A stretch of 5,278 nucleotides of DNA from Deltaproteobacteria bacterium (GCA_016874945.1 VGSO01000217.1:1-5278); one strand, 5' to 3'. Shown: positions 1 through 5,278, counted from the stretch's first letter. Made by a program: numbers and translations. Notes: generated from the sequence alone by a model not told the origin.

Positions 1-828
1 AAGGGGCTGCTCCAGGAGAGGAAAGTGGGCCACCTGGGCACCCTGGACCCCTTTGCCACGGGGCTGTTGGCCTTGTGCCTGGGGGAAGCCACCAAGCTGG
101 CGCCCTTCCTCATGGGGGAACCCAAGACTTATGCGGCCATAATTCGTTTGGGAGTGGAGACGGACACTCAGGATTTAACCGGAGAAGTAATCGCCCACTC
201 CGACAAGCTGCCCCAAGCGGAAGAGGTTTTTGCCGCCGCAGCCCGGTTCGCGGGAGAAATTGAGCAAATACCGCCCATGTACTCCGCGGTGCATTACCAG
301 GGCCAGCGCCTTTATAAGCTGGCCCGGCGGGGCGAAGAGGTGGCGCGCCGGCCCCGGCGGGTGACCATTCACCGGCTGGAGGTGGAGAAGGTGGCCCTGC
401 CCGAGGTGGCCATCAACGTGACCTCCTCCGCGGGGGCCTACATCCGCACCCTGGCCGCGGACCTGGGCGCGGCCCTGGGGTGCGGCGGACATCTGACGGC
501 GCTGCGCCGCCTGGCGGCGGGGCCGTTCCGGGTGGAAGACGCCTTGACCTTGGAGGCCTTGGGGCAAATGACTTTGGAAGAACGGCGAAAACGCCTCATC
601 CCTCTTCCGAACTGCCTTCCGGGGCTGCCGGCGTTGGCGGTGGGGGAGGGCGAAGCCCGGCGCTTGCGCCAGGGTCAGGCCATTGTCGGGTTGATAAACG
701 GTTTTCAGCCGGGGCAGCGGGTGCGGGTCCTGGCCGGGCCGGAGCTGGTGGCGGTGGCCCAGGTGCGCCACGCGGCCGGCCTGTTGGCGCTAACTCCATT
801 GCGGGTATTTCATGGGAGTAAGCAGTGA
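1..828 (+). CDS. truB: tRNA pseudouridine(55) synthase TruB, 5' end cut by window edge
   Basis: TruB isomerises U55 of the tRNA T-loop to pseudouridine in the cytoplasm. The frame is open from base 1, and 275 codons are visible before TGA at 826-828. About 30 or more N-terminal residues lie outside the window, judged from the catalytic Asp, which is near residue 48 in E. coli TruB and is visible residue 16 here (codon 46-48). Motifs seen are KVGHLGTLDP with that Asp, KTY with the conserved Tyr (codon 130-132), GVETDTQDLTGEV, IPPMYSAVHYQGQRLYKLARRG, and SSAGAYIRTLAADLG with the conserved Arg (codon 445-447). The last 70 or so residues fit the C-terminal PUA-like RNA-binding region. The GTG at 25 is an internal Val of the catalytic motif, not a start. 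The usual GHTGTLDP has Leu in place of the first Thr, a position that varies in the family. The stop codon lies inside a 7-bp repeat array. Family assignment is near certain. Confidence 0.97.
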   Translation, partial: KGLLQERKVGHLGTLDPFATGLLALCLGEATKLAPFLMGEPKTYAAIIRLGVETDTQDLTGEVIAHSDKLPQAEEVFAAAARFAGEIEQIPPMYSAVHYQGQRLYKLARRGEEVARRPRRVTIHRLEVEKVALPEVAINVTSSAGAYIRTLAADLGAALGCGGHLTALRRLAAGPFRVEDALTLEALGQMTLEERRKRLIPLPNCLPGLPALAVGEGEARRLRQGQAIVGLINGFQPGQRVRVLAGPELVAVAQVRHAAGLLALTPLRVFHGSKQ

Positions 829-855
829 GCAGTGAGCAGTCAGCAGTCAGCGGTC
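821..855. repeat. Five tandem 7-bp repeats, AGCAGTG/AGCAGTC type
   Basis: Five adjacent heptamers run without a gap: AGCAGTG (821-827), AGCAGTG (828-834), AGCAGTC (835-841), AGCAGTC (842-848) and AGCGGTC (849-855). The first unit encodes the end of truB and gives its TGA stop, so the array overlaps the gene. It resembles the short heptameric tandem repeats known from cyanobacterial and some other bacterial intergenic regions; that comparison is from general knowledge. No function can be assigned. Confidence 0.9.
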
Positions 856-882
856 CTCCTATTTTGAGGGTACTGCATATTG

Positions 883-924
883 CGAAAACAGAAAACAGAT
901 AACCGAAAACCGAAAAACGAAAAC
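883..924. repeat. Six tandem 7-bp repeats, CGAAAAC type
   Basis: Six heptamers in exact phase: CGAAAAC (883-889), AGAAAAC (890-896), AGATAAC (897-903), CGAAAAC (904-910), CGAAAAA (911-917) and CGAAAAC (918-924). The unit is unrelated in sequence to the AGCAGTG array 27 nt upstream but has the same period. It makes the middle of the truB-rpsO spacer strongly purine-rich on the + strand. As RNA it would be a largely unstructured A-rich stretch in the rpsO leader. No function can be assigned. Confidence 0.85.
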
Positions 925-932
925 CCTAAAAT

Positions 933-949
933 GGTGCGCCGGGCGCACC
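933..949. repeat. Perfect GC-rich palindrome upstream of rpsO
   Basis: GGTGCGC (933-939) pairs perfectly with GCGCACC (943-949) across a CGG loop. The hairpin ends 13 nt before the rpsO Shine-Dalgarno sequence. No T-run follows, so it is not a Rho-independent terminator. It may be a dispersed intergenic palindrome or part of the rpsO leader structure. S15 represses its own mRNA through leader structures in several bacteria, but no known S15-binding fold can be confirmed here. Confidence 0.7.
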
Positions 950-962
950 CTACATAAACTAA

Positions 963-968
963 AGGAGG
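963..968 (+). promoter_or_regulatory. Ribosome binding site of rpsO
   Basis: AGGAGG lies 5 nt before the GTG at 974. It decides the start: the ATG at 972 overlaps the same site but reads ATG TGG GCT TAA and stops at once, so the GTG frame is the coding one. Confidence 0.85.
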
Positions 969-973
969 AAGAT

Positions 974-1243
974 GTGGGCTTAACTACGGATCAGAAACAG
1001 GAGATCATTAACCGGTACCGGTTGCACGACGCAGACACCGGCTCCCCCGAGGTGCAAGTGGCCATCTTGAGCGAGCGGATCAATTACCTGACGGACCATT
1101 TCAAGGTCCACGCCAAGGACCATCACTCCCGGCGGGGTTTGATCAAGCTGGTGGGTCAGCGCCGGCGCCTCCTGAATTATCTGAAGAGCACAAACATCGA
1201 ACGTTACCGGACCCTCATCGAGCAGTTGGGTCTGAGAAGGTAG
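974..1243 (+). CDS. rpsO: 30S ribosomal protein S15
   Basis: S15 is a primary 16S rRNA-binding protein of the 30S platform; it binds the central-domain three-way junction and helps form an intersubunit bridge. The 89 residues equal the usual bacterial length. The N-terminus MGLTTDQKQEII is typical. DTGSPEVQ is at residues 21-28, and the RNA-binding signature, with His42, His46, Asp49, His50, His51, Ser52 and Arg53-Arg54, runs over residues 42-56. The basic segment VGQRRRLLNYLK follows. The start is GTG, supported by a strong Shine-Dalgarno sequence. The gene sits between truB and pnp as in many bacteria; only 17 nt separate its TAG from the pnp ATG, so the two are almost certainly co-transcribed. 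S15 autoregulation through the leader is common in the family but not demonstrated by this sequence. Confidence 0.98.
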   Translation: MGLTTDQKQEIINRYRLHDADTGSPEVQVAILSERINYLTDHFKVHAKDHHSRRGLIKLVGQRRRLLNYLKSTNIERYRTLIEQLGLRR

Positions 1244-1247
1244 GAGG
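1242..1247 (+). promoter_or_regulatory. Ribosome binding site of pnp, overlapping the rpsO stop
   Basis: AGGAGG begins inside the rpsO TAG (1241-1243). The gap to the ATG at 1261 is 13 nt, longer than usual, but no closer in-frame start exists and the protein start MSKVFNVEVGGRDL fits the family. Ribosomes ending rpsO would sit on this site, which suggests translational coupling. Confidence 0.7.
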
Positions 1248-1260
1248 CAAATAGACTTAT

Positions 1261-3411
1261 ATGTCCAAAGTATTTAACGTAGAGGTCGGCGGACGCGACC
1301 TTACCTTCGAAGCGGGTCGCCTGGCGCAGCAGGCCAGCGGCTCGGTGCTGGTGCGGCATGGCGAGAGCGCCGTCCTGGTCGCCGCAGTCATGTCCGAGGA
1401 CACCCGGGAGGGCATCGACTTTTTGCCCTTGACGGTGGATTACATCGAAAAAGCTTATGCCGCGGGCCGGGTCCCAGGAGGATTTTTCCGGCGGGAGATC
1501 GGCCGTCCCAGCGAGAAAGAAACTCTCACTTCCCGGCTCATCGACCGCCCCTTAAGGCCCTTGTTCCCCAAGGGGACCGTCAACGAAATTCAGATCATCG
1601 CCACGGTGCTCTCCGGGGACCTGGAACTGGATCCGGATATGGCCGCCTTAAACGGCGCGGCCGCCGCCCTGGAAATTTCCGACATCCCTTTCCAAGGCCC
1701 GGTGGCCGCGGTGCGTGTAGGCAAAATCAACGGCCAACTTGTGATCAATCCCACCAACTCCCAGCTCAAGGACAGCACCCTTAGCCTCATCGTGGCCGGC
1801 GCGCCCCAAGGGCTGGTCATGGTGGAAGGCGGCGCCGGCTCGGCCCAGGAAGAGGAAGTGCTGGAAGCCCTGTTCTTCGCCCAGGAGCAGCTTAAGCCCA
1901 TCCTGGCCAAGATCATTGAGATGCGCGAAGAGATCGGCCATCCCAAACGGCCGGCCCCCGAGCCGCCCCATCATGGGGACCTGGCGCAAAAAATCGAAGA
2001 TTTTGCCCGGGATCGCATCCTCACCGCGGTGCGGATTTTAGACAAAAAGGACCGCCATAAAGGCGTGGCCCAGGTCTACCAGGAATTGCTGGCCGCCCTG
2101 GGTGAAGAGGCCCTGGGGAAGGAAAAGGTGGTTGCCGGTCTGTTCAAAGAGACGCAAAAGAAGGCGGTCCGCAAGATGGTGCTGGCGGAACGGCAGCGCA
2201 TCGACGGCCGCAGCTTTGACACGGTCAGACCCGTCACCGGGGAAATCGGCATGTTGGCCCGCACCCACGGGTCCGCCATCTTTTCCCGGGGAGAGACCCA
2301 GGCCCTGGCCGTGGTCACCCTGGGCACCCCCTCTGATGAGCAGAAAATCGAAACCCTGTTCGGCGAGACCTTCAAGTCCTTCATGCTCCACTACAATTTC
2401 CCGCCTTACTCGGTGGGCGAAGCCCGGCCCCTGCGCGGCCCCAGCCGCCGGGAAATCGGCCACGGCGCCCTGGCGGAACGGGCTATCTCCCAGGTGCTGC
2501 CCTCGGCGGAGGAGTTTCCTTACACCATCCGCATCGTCTCGGAGATTTTGTCCTCCAACGGCTCCTCCTCCATGGCCACGGTGTGCGGCGCCTCCCTGGC
2601 GCTCATGGACGCCGGCGTGCCCATCAAGAACGCGGTGGCGGGAGTGGCCATGGGCCTCATCAAAGAAGGCCACCAGGTGGCGGTGCTCTCCGACATCCTG
2701 GGTGATGAAGACGCCTTGGGAGACATGGACTTCAAGGTGGCGGGAACCAAAGACGGCATCACCGCCCTCCAGATGGACATCAAGATGACCGGGCTTACCC
2801 GGGAAGTCATGGCCCAGGCCCTGACCCAGGCCCGGGAGTCCCGGCTGCACATCCTGTCCAAGATGGATGAAGTCATTGCCCAGCCTTCCCCCGAACTCAA
2901 GGAGCACGCCCCCAAGATCATCGTCATCACCATCAACCCCGACAAGATCCGGGACGTCATCGGCCCCGGCGGCAAGATGATCAAGCAGATTACGGCCCAA
3001 ACCGGCGTCAAGATAGACATCGACGGCGACGACGGCCGCATCCACATTTCTTCTCCCACCCAGAGCGCCGCGGACGAAGCCATCAAGATCATCCGGGACC
3101 TCACCGCGGAAGCCGAAGTGGGCGCCATTTACTTGGGCGTAGTGAAGAAGATCATGGACTTCGGGGCCTTTGTGGAGATCATCCCCGGCACCGACGGCCT
3201 CATCCACATCTCGGAGCTGGAGCACCACCGGGTGCAGTCCGTGACCGACGTGCTCCGGGAAGGCGACGAAGTGATGGTCAAAGTGCTGGAGGTTGACCGG
3301 CAAGGCAAAATCCGCTTGTCCCGGAAGGCTCTCCTGCCCACGCCCGAAGGTTATCAAGCTCCCCCGTCCCCGGAGAGGCGGCCCAGCCGTGCACCGAAAA
3401 AGCGTTCTTAG
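1261..3411 (+). CDS. pnp: Polyribonucleotide nucleotidyltransferase (PNPase)
   Basis: PNPase degrades RNA 3' to 5' by phosphorolysis, releasing nucleoside diphosphates, and can add 3' tails in reverse; it acts as a trimer, often in the RNA degradosome. The 716 residues are slightly above the usual 700-711. Order of domains: first RNase PH domain with the RNA-contacting FFRR at 75-78; helical linker about 241-312; second RNase PH domain from RIDGR at 313-317, with SNGSSSM at 432-438 and the metal and catalytic residues Asp484, Asp490 and Lys492 in GDEDALGDMDFK, matching E. coli Asp486, Asp492 and Lys494; KH domain from about 552 with the GPGG loop at 568-571; S1 domain about 621-691. A short Pro/Arg/Lys-rich tail (693-716) accounts for the extra length. 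All key residues are present, so the enzyme should be active. Its 3' end overlaps the M16 protease gene. Confidence 0.98.
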   Translation: MSKVFNVEVGGRDLTFEAGRLAQQASGSVLVRHGESAVLVAAVMSEDTREGIDFLPLTVDYIEKAYAAGRVPGGFFRREIGRPSEKETLTSRLIDRPLRPLFPKGTVNEIQIIATVLSGDLELDPDMAALNGAAAALEISDIPFQGPVAAVRVGKINGQLVINPTNSQLKDSTLSLIVAGAPQGLVMVEGGAGSAQEEEVLEALFFAQEQLKPILAKIIEMREEIGHPKRPAPEPPHHGDLAQKIEDFARDRILTAVRILDKKDRHKGVAQVYQELLAALGEEALGKEKVVAGLFKETQKKAVRKMVLAERQRIDGRSFDTVRPVTGEIGMLARTHGSAIFSRGETQALAVVTLGTPSDEQKIETLFGETFKSFMLHYNFPPYSVGEARPLRGPSRREIGHGALAERAISQVLPSAEEFPYTIRIVSEILSSNGSSSMATVCGASLALMDAGVPIKNAVAGVAMGLIKEGHQVAVLSDILGDEDALGDMDFKVAGTKDGITALQMDIKMTGLTREVMAQALTQARESRLHILSKMDEVIAQPSPELKEHAPKIIVITINPDKIRDVIGPGGKMIKQITAQTGVKIDIDGDDGRIHISSPTQSAADEAIKIIRDLTAEAEVGAIYLGVVKKIMDFGAFVEIIPGTDGLIHISELEHHRVQSVTDVLREGDEVMVKVLEVDRQGKIRLSRKALLPTPEGYQAPPSPERRPSRAPKKRS
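3372..3378 (+). promoter_or_regulatory. Ribosome binding site of the M16 protease, inside pnp
   Basis: GGAGAGG lies within the last codons of pnp, 10 nt before the GTG at 3389. It supports this start over the upstream in-frame ATG at 3293, which lies deep in the S1-domain coding sequence of pnp. Confidence 0.65.
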
Positions 3412-4636
3412 CAACGGCCTCCGGGTGGTCACCGAGGAGTTGCCCCACTTCCGGTCCGTGTCTTTGGGGGTCTGGCTGGGGGTGGGGTCCCGGGATGAAA
3501 CCCCGGCGGAAAACGGCCTCACCCACTTCCTGGAGCACATGGCCTTCAAAGGCACTCCCCGGCGTCGCGCCGTGGACATCGCCCGGGAGATCGACCAGGT
3601 GGGGGGCTCCTGCAACGCCTTCACCACCAAGGAACACACCTGCTTCCACGGCAAGGTCCTGGCGGCCCAGGCCCCCCGGCTGGTGGACCTGTTGGGCGAC
3701 CTGGCCCTCCACCCCTTGTGCCGGGCCGATGACCTGGAAAAGGAGCGCCAGGTCATCCTGGAGGAGATTTTCTCCCAGGACGACAACCCCGAGGAACTGG
3801 TGCAGGTGCTCTTTGCCCGGAACTTCTGGGGGGGCCACGCCTTTGGGCGGCCCATCCTGGGGGAGGCGGAGTCCATCAGCAGGGTCAGCCGGGAAGACCT
3901 GCTGACTTACCGGGAGGCCACCTACCGGCCGGAAAATTCGCTGGTGGCCGCGGCCGGCCAGGTCAGCCACGACGAGTTAGTAAAGCTTATTGAACCGGCG
4001 TTTAGGGAGTTTAAGAACGGCCGGGCGTGGCGCGGCCGGGAGCCTGCCGCCGCCCAACCCGCGGCCTGGGCCTTTCCCCGGGACCTGGAGCAGGTCCAGG
4101 TCTGTCTGGGGACCCGGGGGCCGGCCGCGGATGACTCCCGGCGCTTCGCCGCCACCATGCTCCATATCCTCCTGGGGGGCAACATGAGCTCCCGCCTGTT
4201 CCAGGTGATAAGGGAGCAGTTGGGCCTGGCCTATTCCATCTATTCATTCATCAGTTTCTTCAGCGACACCGGCTTCCTGGGGATTTCCGCGGGCGTCAGC
4301 CCCCAGCACCTGGAGGCCCTCCTGGCCGCGGTTTCCCAAGAATTGAAGAGAATGAAAGATGAAGCGGTGTCCGCCGCCGAACTCCAAAGCGCCCGGGAAT
4401 ACCTCCAGGGCTCCATTTATCTCGACGCCGAAGACGTGGACCACCTGATGATGCGCCTGGCCAAGAACGAGCTGTACTTCAGCCGCTACTTCTCCATGGA
4501 AGACATCGTGGCCGGCTTGATGGCCGTCACCCCCGAAGAAATTCAGGATTTGGCCCAGGAACTCCTCCAACCCCAAAACTGGGGTCTAGCCCTATTGGGG
4601 CCGGTGGAGGGGGAAATAGGCGGCTTGGATTTTTAA
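3389..4636 (+). CDS. M16B family zinc protease (processing-peptidase-like)
   Basis: This is a 415-residue single-unit member of the pitrilysin (M16) family, similar in size to B. subtilis MlpA/YmxG and to mitochondrial processing peptidase subunits. Such enzymes usually dimerise into a clamshell that cleaves peptides; the bacterial substrate is seldom known. Counting from the GTG at 3389, the inverted zinc motif HFLEH gives His46, catalytic Glu49 and His50. Glu126, 76 residues later in VILEEI, is the expected third ligand, with the conserved Glu119 before it. NPEEL at 133-137 and DLLTYREATYRPEN near 168-181 mark the transition to the C-terminal M16 domain. SSRLFQVIREQLGLAY at 267-282 is the conserved Arg...Tyr substrate-binding element. 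No signal peptide is visible, so it is probably cytoplasmic. The product begins VHRKSVLSNGLRVVTEE, the normal family start. It overlaps pnp by 23 nt in another frame, suggesting coupled translation. This gene commonly follows pnp in Deltaproteobacteria, often with dut next; dut is not seen here. Confidence 0.95.
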   Translation: MHRKSVLSNGLRVVTEELPHFRSVSLGVWLGVGSRDETPAENGLTHFLEHMAFKGTPRRRAVDIAREIDQVGGSCNAFTTKEHTCFHGKVLAAQAPRLVDLLGDLALHPLCRADDLEKERQVILEEIFSQDDNPEELVQVLFARNFWGGHAFGRPILGEAESISRVSREDLLTYREATYRPENSLVAAAGQVSHDELVKLIEPAFREFKNGRAWRGREPAAAQPAAWAFPRDLEQVQVCLGTRGPAADDSRRFAATMLHILLGGNMSSRLFQVIREQLGLAYSIYSFISFFSDTGFLGISAGVSPQHLEALLAAVSQELKRMKDEAVSAAELQSAREYLQGSIYLDAEDVDHLMMRLAKNELYFSRYFSMEDIVAGLMAVTPEEIQDLAQELLQPQNWGLALLGPVEGEIGGLDF

Positions 4637-4666
4637 CCGGGTGGCATTAAATATTCTATACTCTCG

Positions 4667-4703
4667 AGCCTCTTGCAAAATTCATTTTGAGGCTGCGATT
4701 TTT
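4667..4703 (+). terminator. Possible terminator of the truB-rpsO-pnp-M16 operon
   Basis: AGCCTC (4667-4672) pairs with GAGGCT (4689-4694), and AAAA/TTTT pairing inside (4677-4680 with 4685-4688) lengthens the stem, leaving a TTGC bulge on the left. Five T follow at 4699-4703 after a 4-nt GCGA gap. It starts about 30 nt after the protease stop, where an operon terminator would be expected. The bulge and the displaced T-run make it weak. The sequence GAGCCTCTTGCAAAA also looks like an insertion-sequence terminal repeat, so a relic end is an alternative. Confidence 0.4.
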
Positions 4704-4728
4704 CCCATGTTGCCCAAAGAAATATCCG

Positions 4729-4769
4729 GTAGCACATCGCGGCCTTTGGCCGCAACCAAACTAAAAAAT
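4729..4769. repeat. Palindromic repeat, copy 1
   Basis: A 41-nt unit with a hairpin GCGGCC-TTT-GGCCGC (4739-4753) followed by the tail AACCAAACTAAAAAAT. It matches copy 2 at 4842-4883 except for a few substitutions and one change of length in the loop. A GTAG tetranucleotide stands at its 5' edge (4729-4732). Confidence 0.85.
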
Positions 4770-4841
4770 AACCTAATTACTTTAATCAAATCAAGGTGTT
4801 ACAGGCAAAATCTTCGCGAAAAAACAAGAAACTCGGATTCA

Positions 4842-4883
4842 GTGGCACAGCGCGGCCTTGAGGCCGCAACCAAAGTAAAAAAT
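4842..4883. repeat. Palindromic repeat, copy 2
   Basis: A 42-nt unit with a hairpin GCGGCC-TTGA-GGCCGC (4852-4867) and the tail AACCAAAGTAAAAAAT, in the same orientation as copy 1 and starting 113 nt after it. The stem arms are identical in both copies while the loop differs (TTT against TTGA). The 5' edge reads GTGG where copy 1 has GTAG. Confidence 0.85.
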
Positions 4884-4887
4884 TGCG

Positions 4888-4955
4888 GGCGTTTTCCTCT
4901 TGTTGTATGTTTCGGTTTTGCGATCCAGAAACTTGCCGACAGAAAGGAAAACGCC
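4888..4955 (+). promoter_or_regulatory. Inverted repeat enclosing the ribosome binding site of the last ORF
   Basis: GGCGTTTTCCT (4888-4898) is the exact reverse complement of AGGAAAACGCC (4945-4955), with 46 nt between. The right arm covers most of the Shine-Dalgarno sequence (AAAGGA, 4943-4948) and ends directly before the GTG at 4956. In a transcript containing both arms the stem would hide the ribosome binding site. A transcript starting between the arms would not form it, but no convincing promoter is visible there. The pairing is seen; the regulatory role is inferred. Confidence 0.6.
4943..4948 (+). promoter_or_regulatory. Ribosome binding site of the last ORF
   Basis: AAAGGA lies 7 nt before the GTG at 4956. 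It is the main reason for choosing that start, since the frame stays open for some distance upstream without an ATG or a better-placed GTG. Confidence 0.65.
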
Positions 4956-5278
4956 GTGAAATCCTTTATACAAAAATATGAGCAAGATGTCATGGGTTCT
5001 CTTTCGGGGTTTGACCGGTTAGTCATCCGGGGTGCGCTGCTCCGGTTGTTATATCCCCAGGGCATGGACTATTGCCTGGCCTTTTTGGGGGCGCTCTTGA
5101 AAGACTTTGCCAAATACCTCCTTCAGGCGACGGCTCGCATCAAAGAGGCCTCCCTGGCCGCGGCCCGTCTCGCCGGCCGTCCCATCAAATATCTGGCTTC
5201 CAGTCAAGTGCGCAAGGATGAACTGGCTCGAGAGATAGCTGCCAAGGACCACCTGACCGATGGGCTGATTTGTGTCCG
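4956..5278 (+). CDS. Protein of unknown function, 3' end cut by window edge
   Basis: The frame is open from GTG 4956 to the window end, giving 107 complete codons; no stop is reached. The product begins MKSFIQKYEQDVMGSLSGFD, followed by RLVIRGALLRLLYPQGMDY, a helix-prone stretch rich in Leu, Ala, Lys and Arg (FLGALLKDFAKYLLQATARIKEASLAAARLAG), then SSQVRKDELAREIAAKDH and GLICV. No signal peptide, clear membrane segment, zinc ligand cluster or nuclease motif is visible. From memory, N-termini of this kind (KSFI.KY, SGFDRLV.RG, LKDF, REIA..D, GLICV) recur in conserved hypothetical proteins often present in several copies per genome; this is recollection, not a search. The repeats and the leader inverted repeat just upstream fit a mobile-element gene, but a stand-alone gene is also possible. 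Coding status is well supported by the ribosome binding site and long open frame; function is unknown. Confidence 0.75.
   Translation, partial: MKSFIQKYEQDVMGSLSGFDRLVIRGALLRLLYPQGMDYCLAFLGALLKDFAKYLLQATARIKEASLAAARLAGRPIKYLASSQVRKDELAREIAAKDHLTDGLICV

Larger units (their letters stand above)
4637..4955. other. AT-rich gene-free spacer with repeats and hairpins
   Basis: About 320 nt without a supportable gene. Its base composition is visibly more AT-rich than the genes on its left. In order it holds a terminator-like hairpin (4667-4703), two copies of a palindromic repeat (4729-4769 and 4842-4883) with about 70 nt of AT-rich sequence between them, and an 11-bp inverted repeat (4888-4898 with 4945-4955) around the leader of the next ORF. 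The change in composition marks the end of the conserved operon. Confidence 0.75.

Noticed and set aside
175..771. Open frame of 198 codons on the - strand
   Set aside because: Antisense to truB; composition and lack of any motif mark it as a shadow.
25..828. truB beginning at GTG 25
   Set aside because: This GTG encodes the Val of the catalytic KVGHLGTLDP motif, which in intact TruB proteins lies about 40 residues inside; the frame is open to the window edge.
927..932. TAAAAT as a -10 box for an rpsO promoter
   Set aside because: It resembles a -10 hexamer, but the expected -35 position falls in the CGAAAAC repeats with no match; A-rich sequence makes chance likely.
972..974. ATG start for rpsO
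   Set aside because: The frame stops three codons later (TGG GCT TAA); the overlapping GTG at 974 is the coding start.
2038..3876. Long open frame of 612 codons on the - strand
   Set aside because: It lies antisense to pnp and the M16 gene, both with complete family motifs. Its product is a low-complexity His/Gly/Asp-rich sequence typical of the shadow of a GC-rich gene.
3293..4636. M16 protease starting at ATG 3293
   Set aside because: It would add 32 residues, unlike the family, that overlap the PNPase S1 domain in another frame. GTG 3389 has a Shine-Dalgarno sequence and gives the normal N-terminus.
4813..4820. TTCGCGAA 8-bp palindrome
   Set aside because: Too short and isolated to support an operator or other site.
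4739..4867. GCGGCC hairpins as Rho-independent terminators
   Set aside because: On the + strand they are followed by AACCAAA and an A-run, not T. On the - strand the T-run precedes the hairpin instead of following it.
4729..4883. CRISPR array
   Set aside because: Only two imperfect units about 70 nt apart, each internally palindromic with variable loops; no third unit and no cas-like gene.
4799..5065. 88-codon open frame on the - strand
   Set aside because: It crosses repeat copy 2 and the leader inverted repeat, has no family resemblance and is antisense to the better supported ORF at 4956.

Overview
The window carries the tail of a bacterial RNA-metabolism operon, followed by a different, more AT-rich segment that looks like the start of an accessory or mobile module. 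All genes recognised are on the + strand. The order truB - rpsO - pnp - M16 zinc protease, the high GC content, and GTG starts on rpsO, the protease and the last ORF suggest a Desulfobacterota (former Deltaproteobacteria) genome, perhaps near the syntrophic or sulfate-reducing lineages. That placement is inferred from gene order and protein style only; no search was run.

Layout. Bases 1-828 are truB (tRNA pseudouridine-55 synthase), cut at its 5' end by the window edge. Bases 829-973 are a short spacer with two different 7-bp tandem repeat arrays, one of which supplies the truB stop codon, and then a perfect GC-rich palindrome just before the rpsO ribosome binding site. Bases 974-1243 are rpsO (S15), 1261-3411 pnp (polynucleotide phosphorylase) and 3389-4636 an M16B zinc protease whose start overlaps the end of pnp by 23 nt. 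The three genes are packed closely enough to be one transcription unit: S15 builds the 30S subunit, PNPase degrades RNA, TruB modifies tRNA, and the protease is a frequent passenger of this cluster in Deltaproteobacteria.

Bases 4637-4955 (about 320 nt) hold no recognised gene. They contain a terminator-like hairpin, two copies of a 41-42 nt repeat built on a GCGGCC hairpin with an A-rich tail, and an 11-bp perfect inverted repeat whose right arm covers the Shine-Dalgarno sequence of the next gene. That gene starts with GTG at 4956 and runs off the right edge after 107 codons. Its product is of unknown function.

The best candidate for something undescribed is 4637-5278: an unknown ORF preceded by paired palindromic repeats and a leader that could hide its ribosome binding site in read-through transcripts, an arrangement reminiscent of insertion sequences and REP-type elements. 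The sequence does not prove mobility, because only the 5' part is visible.
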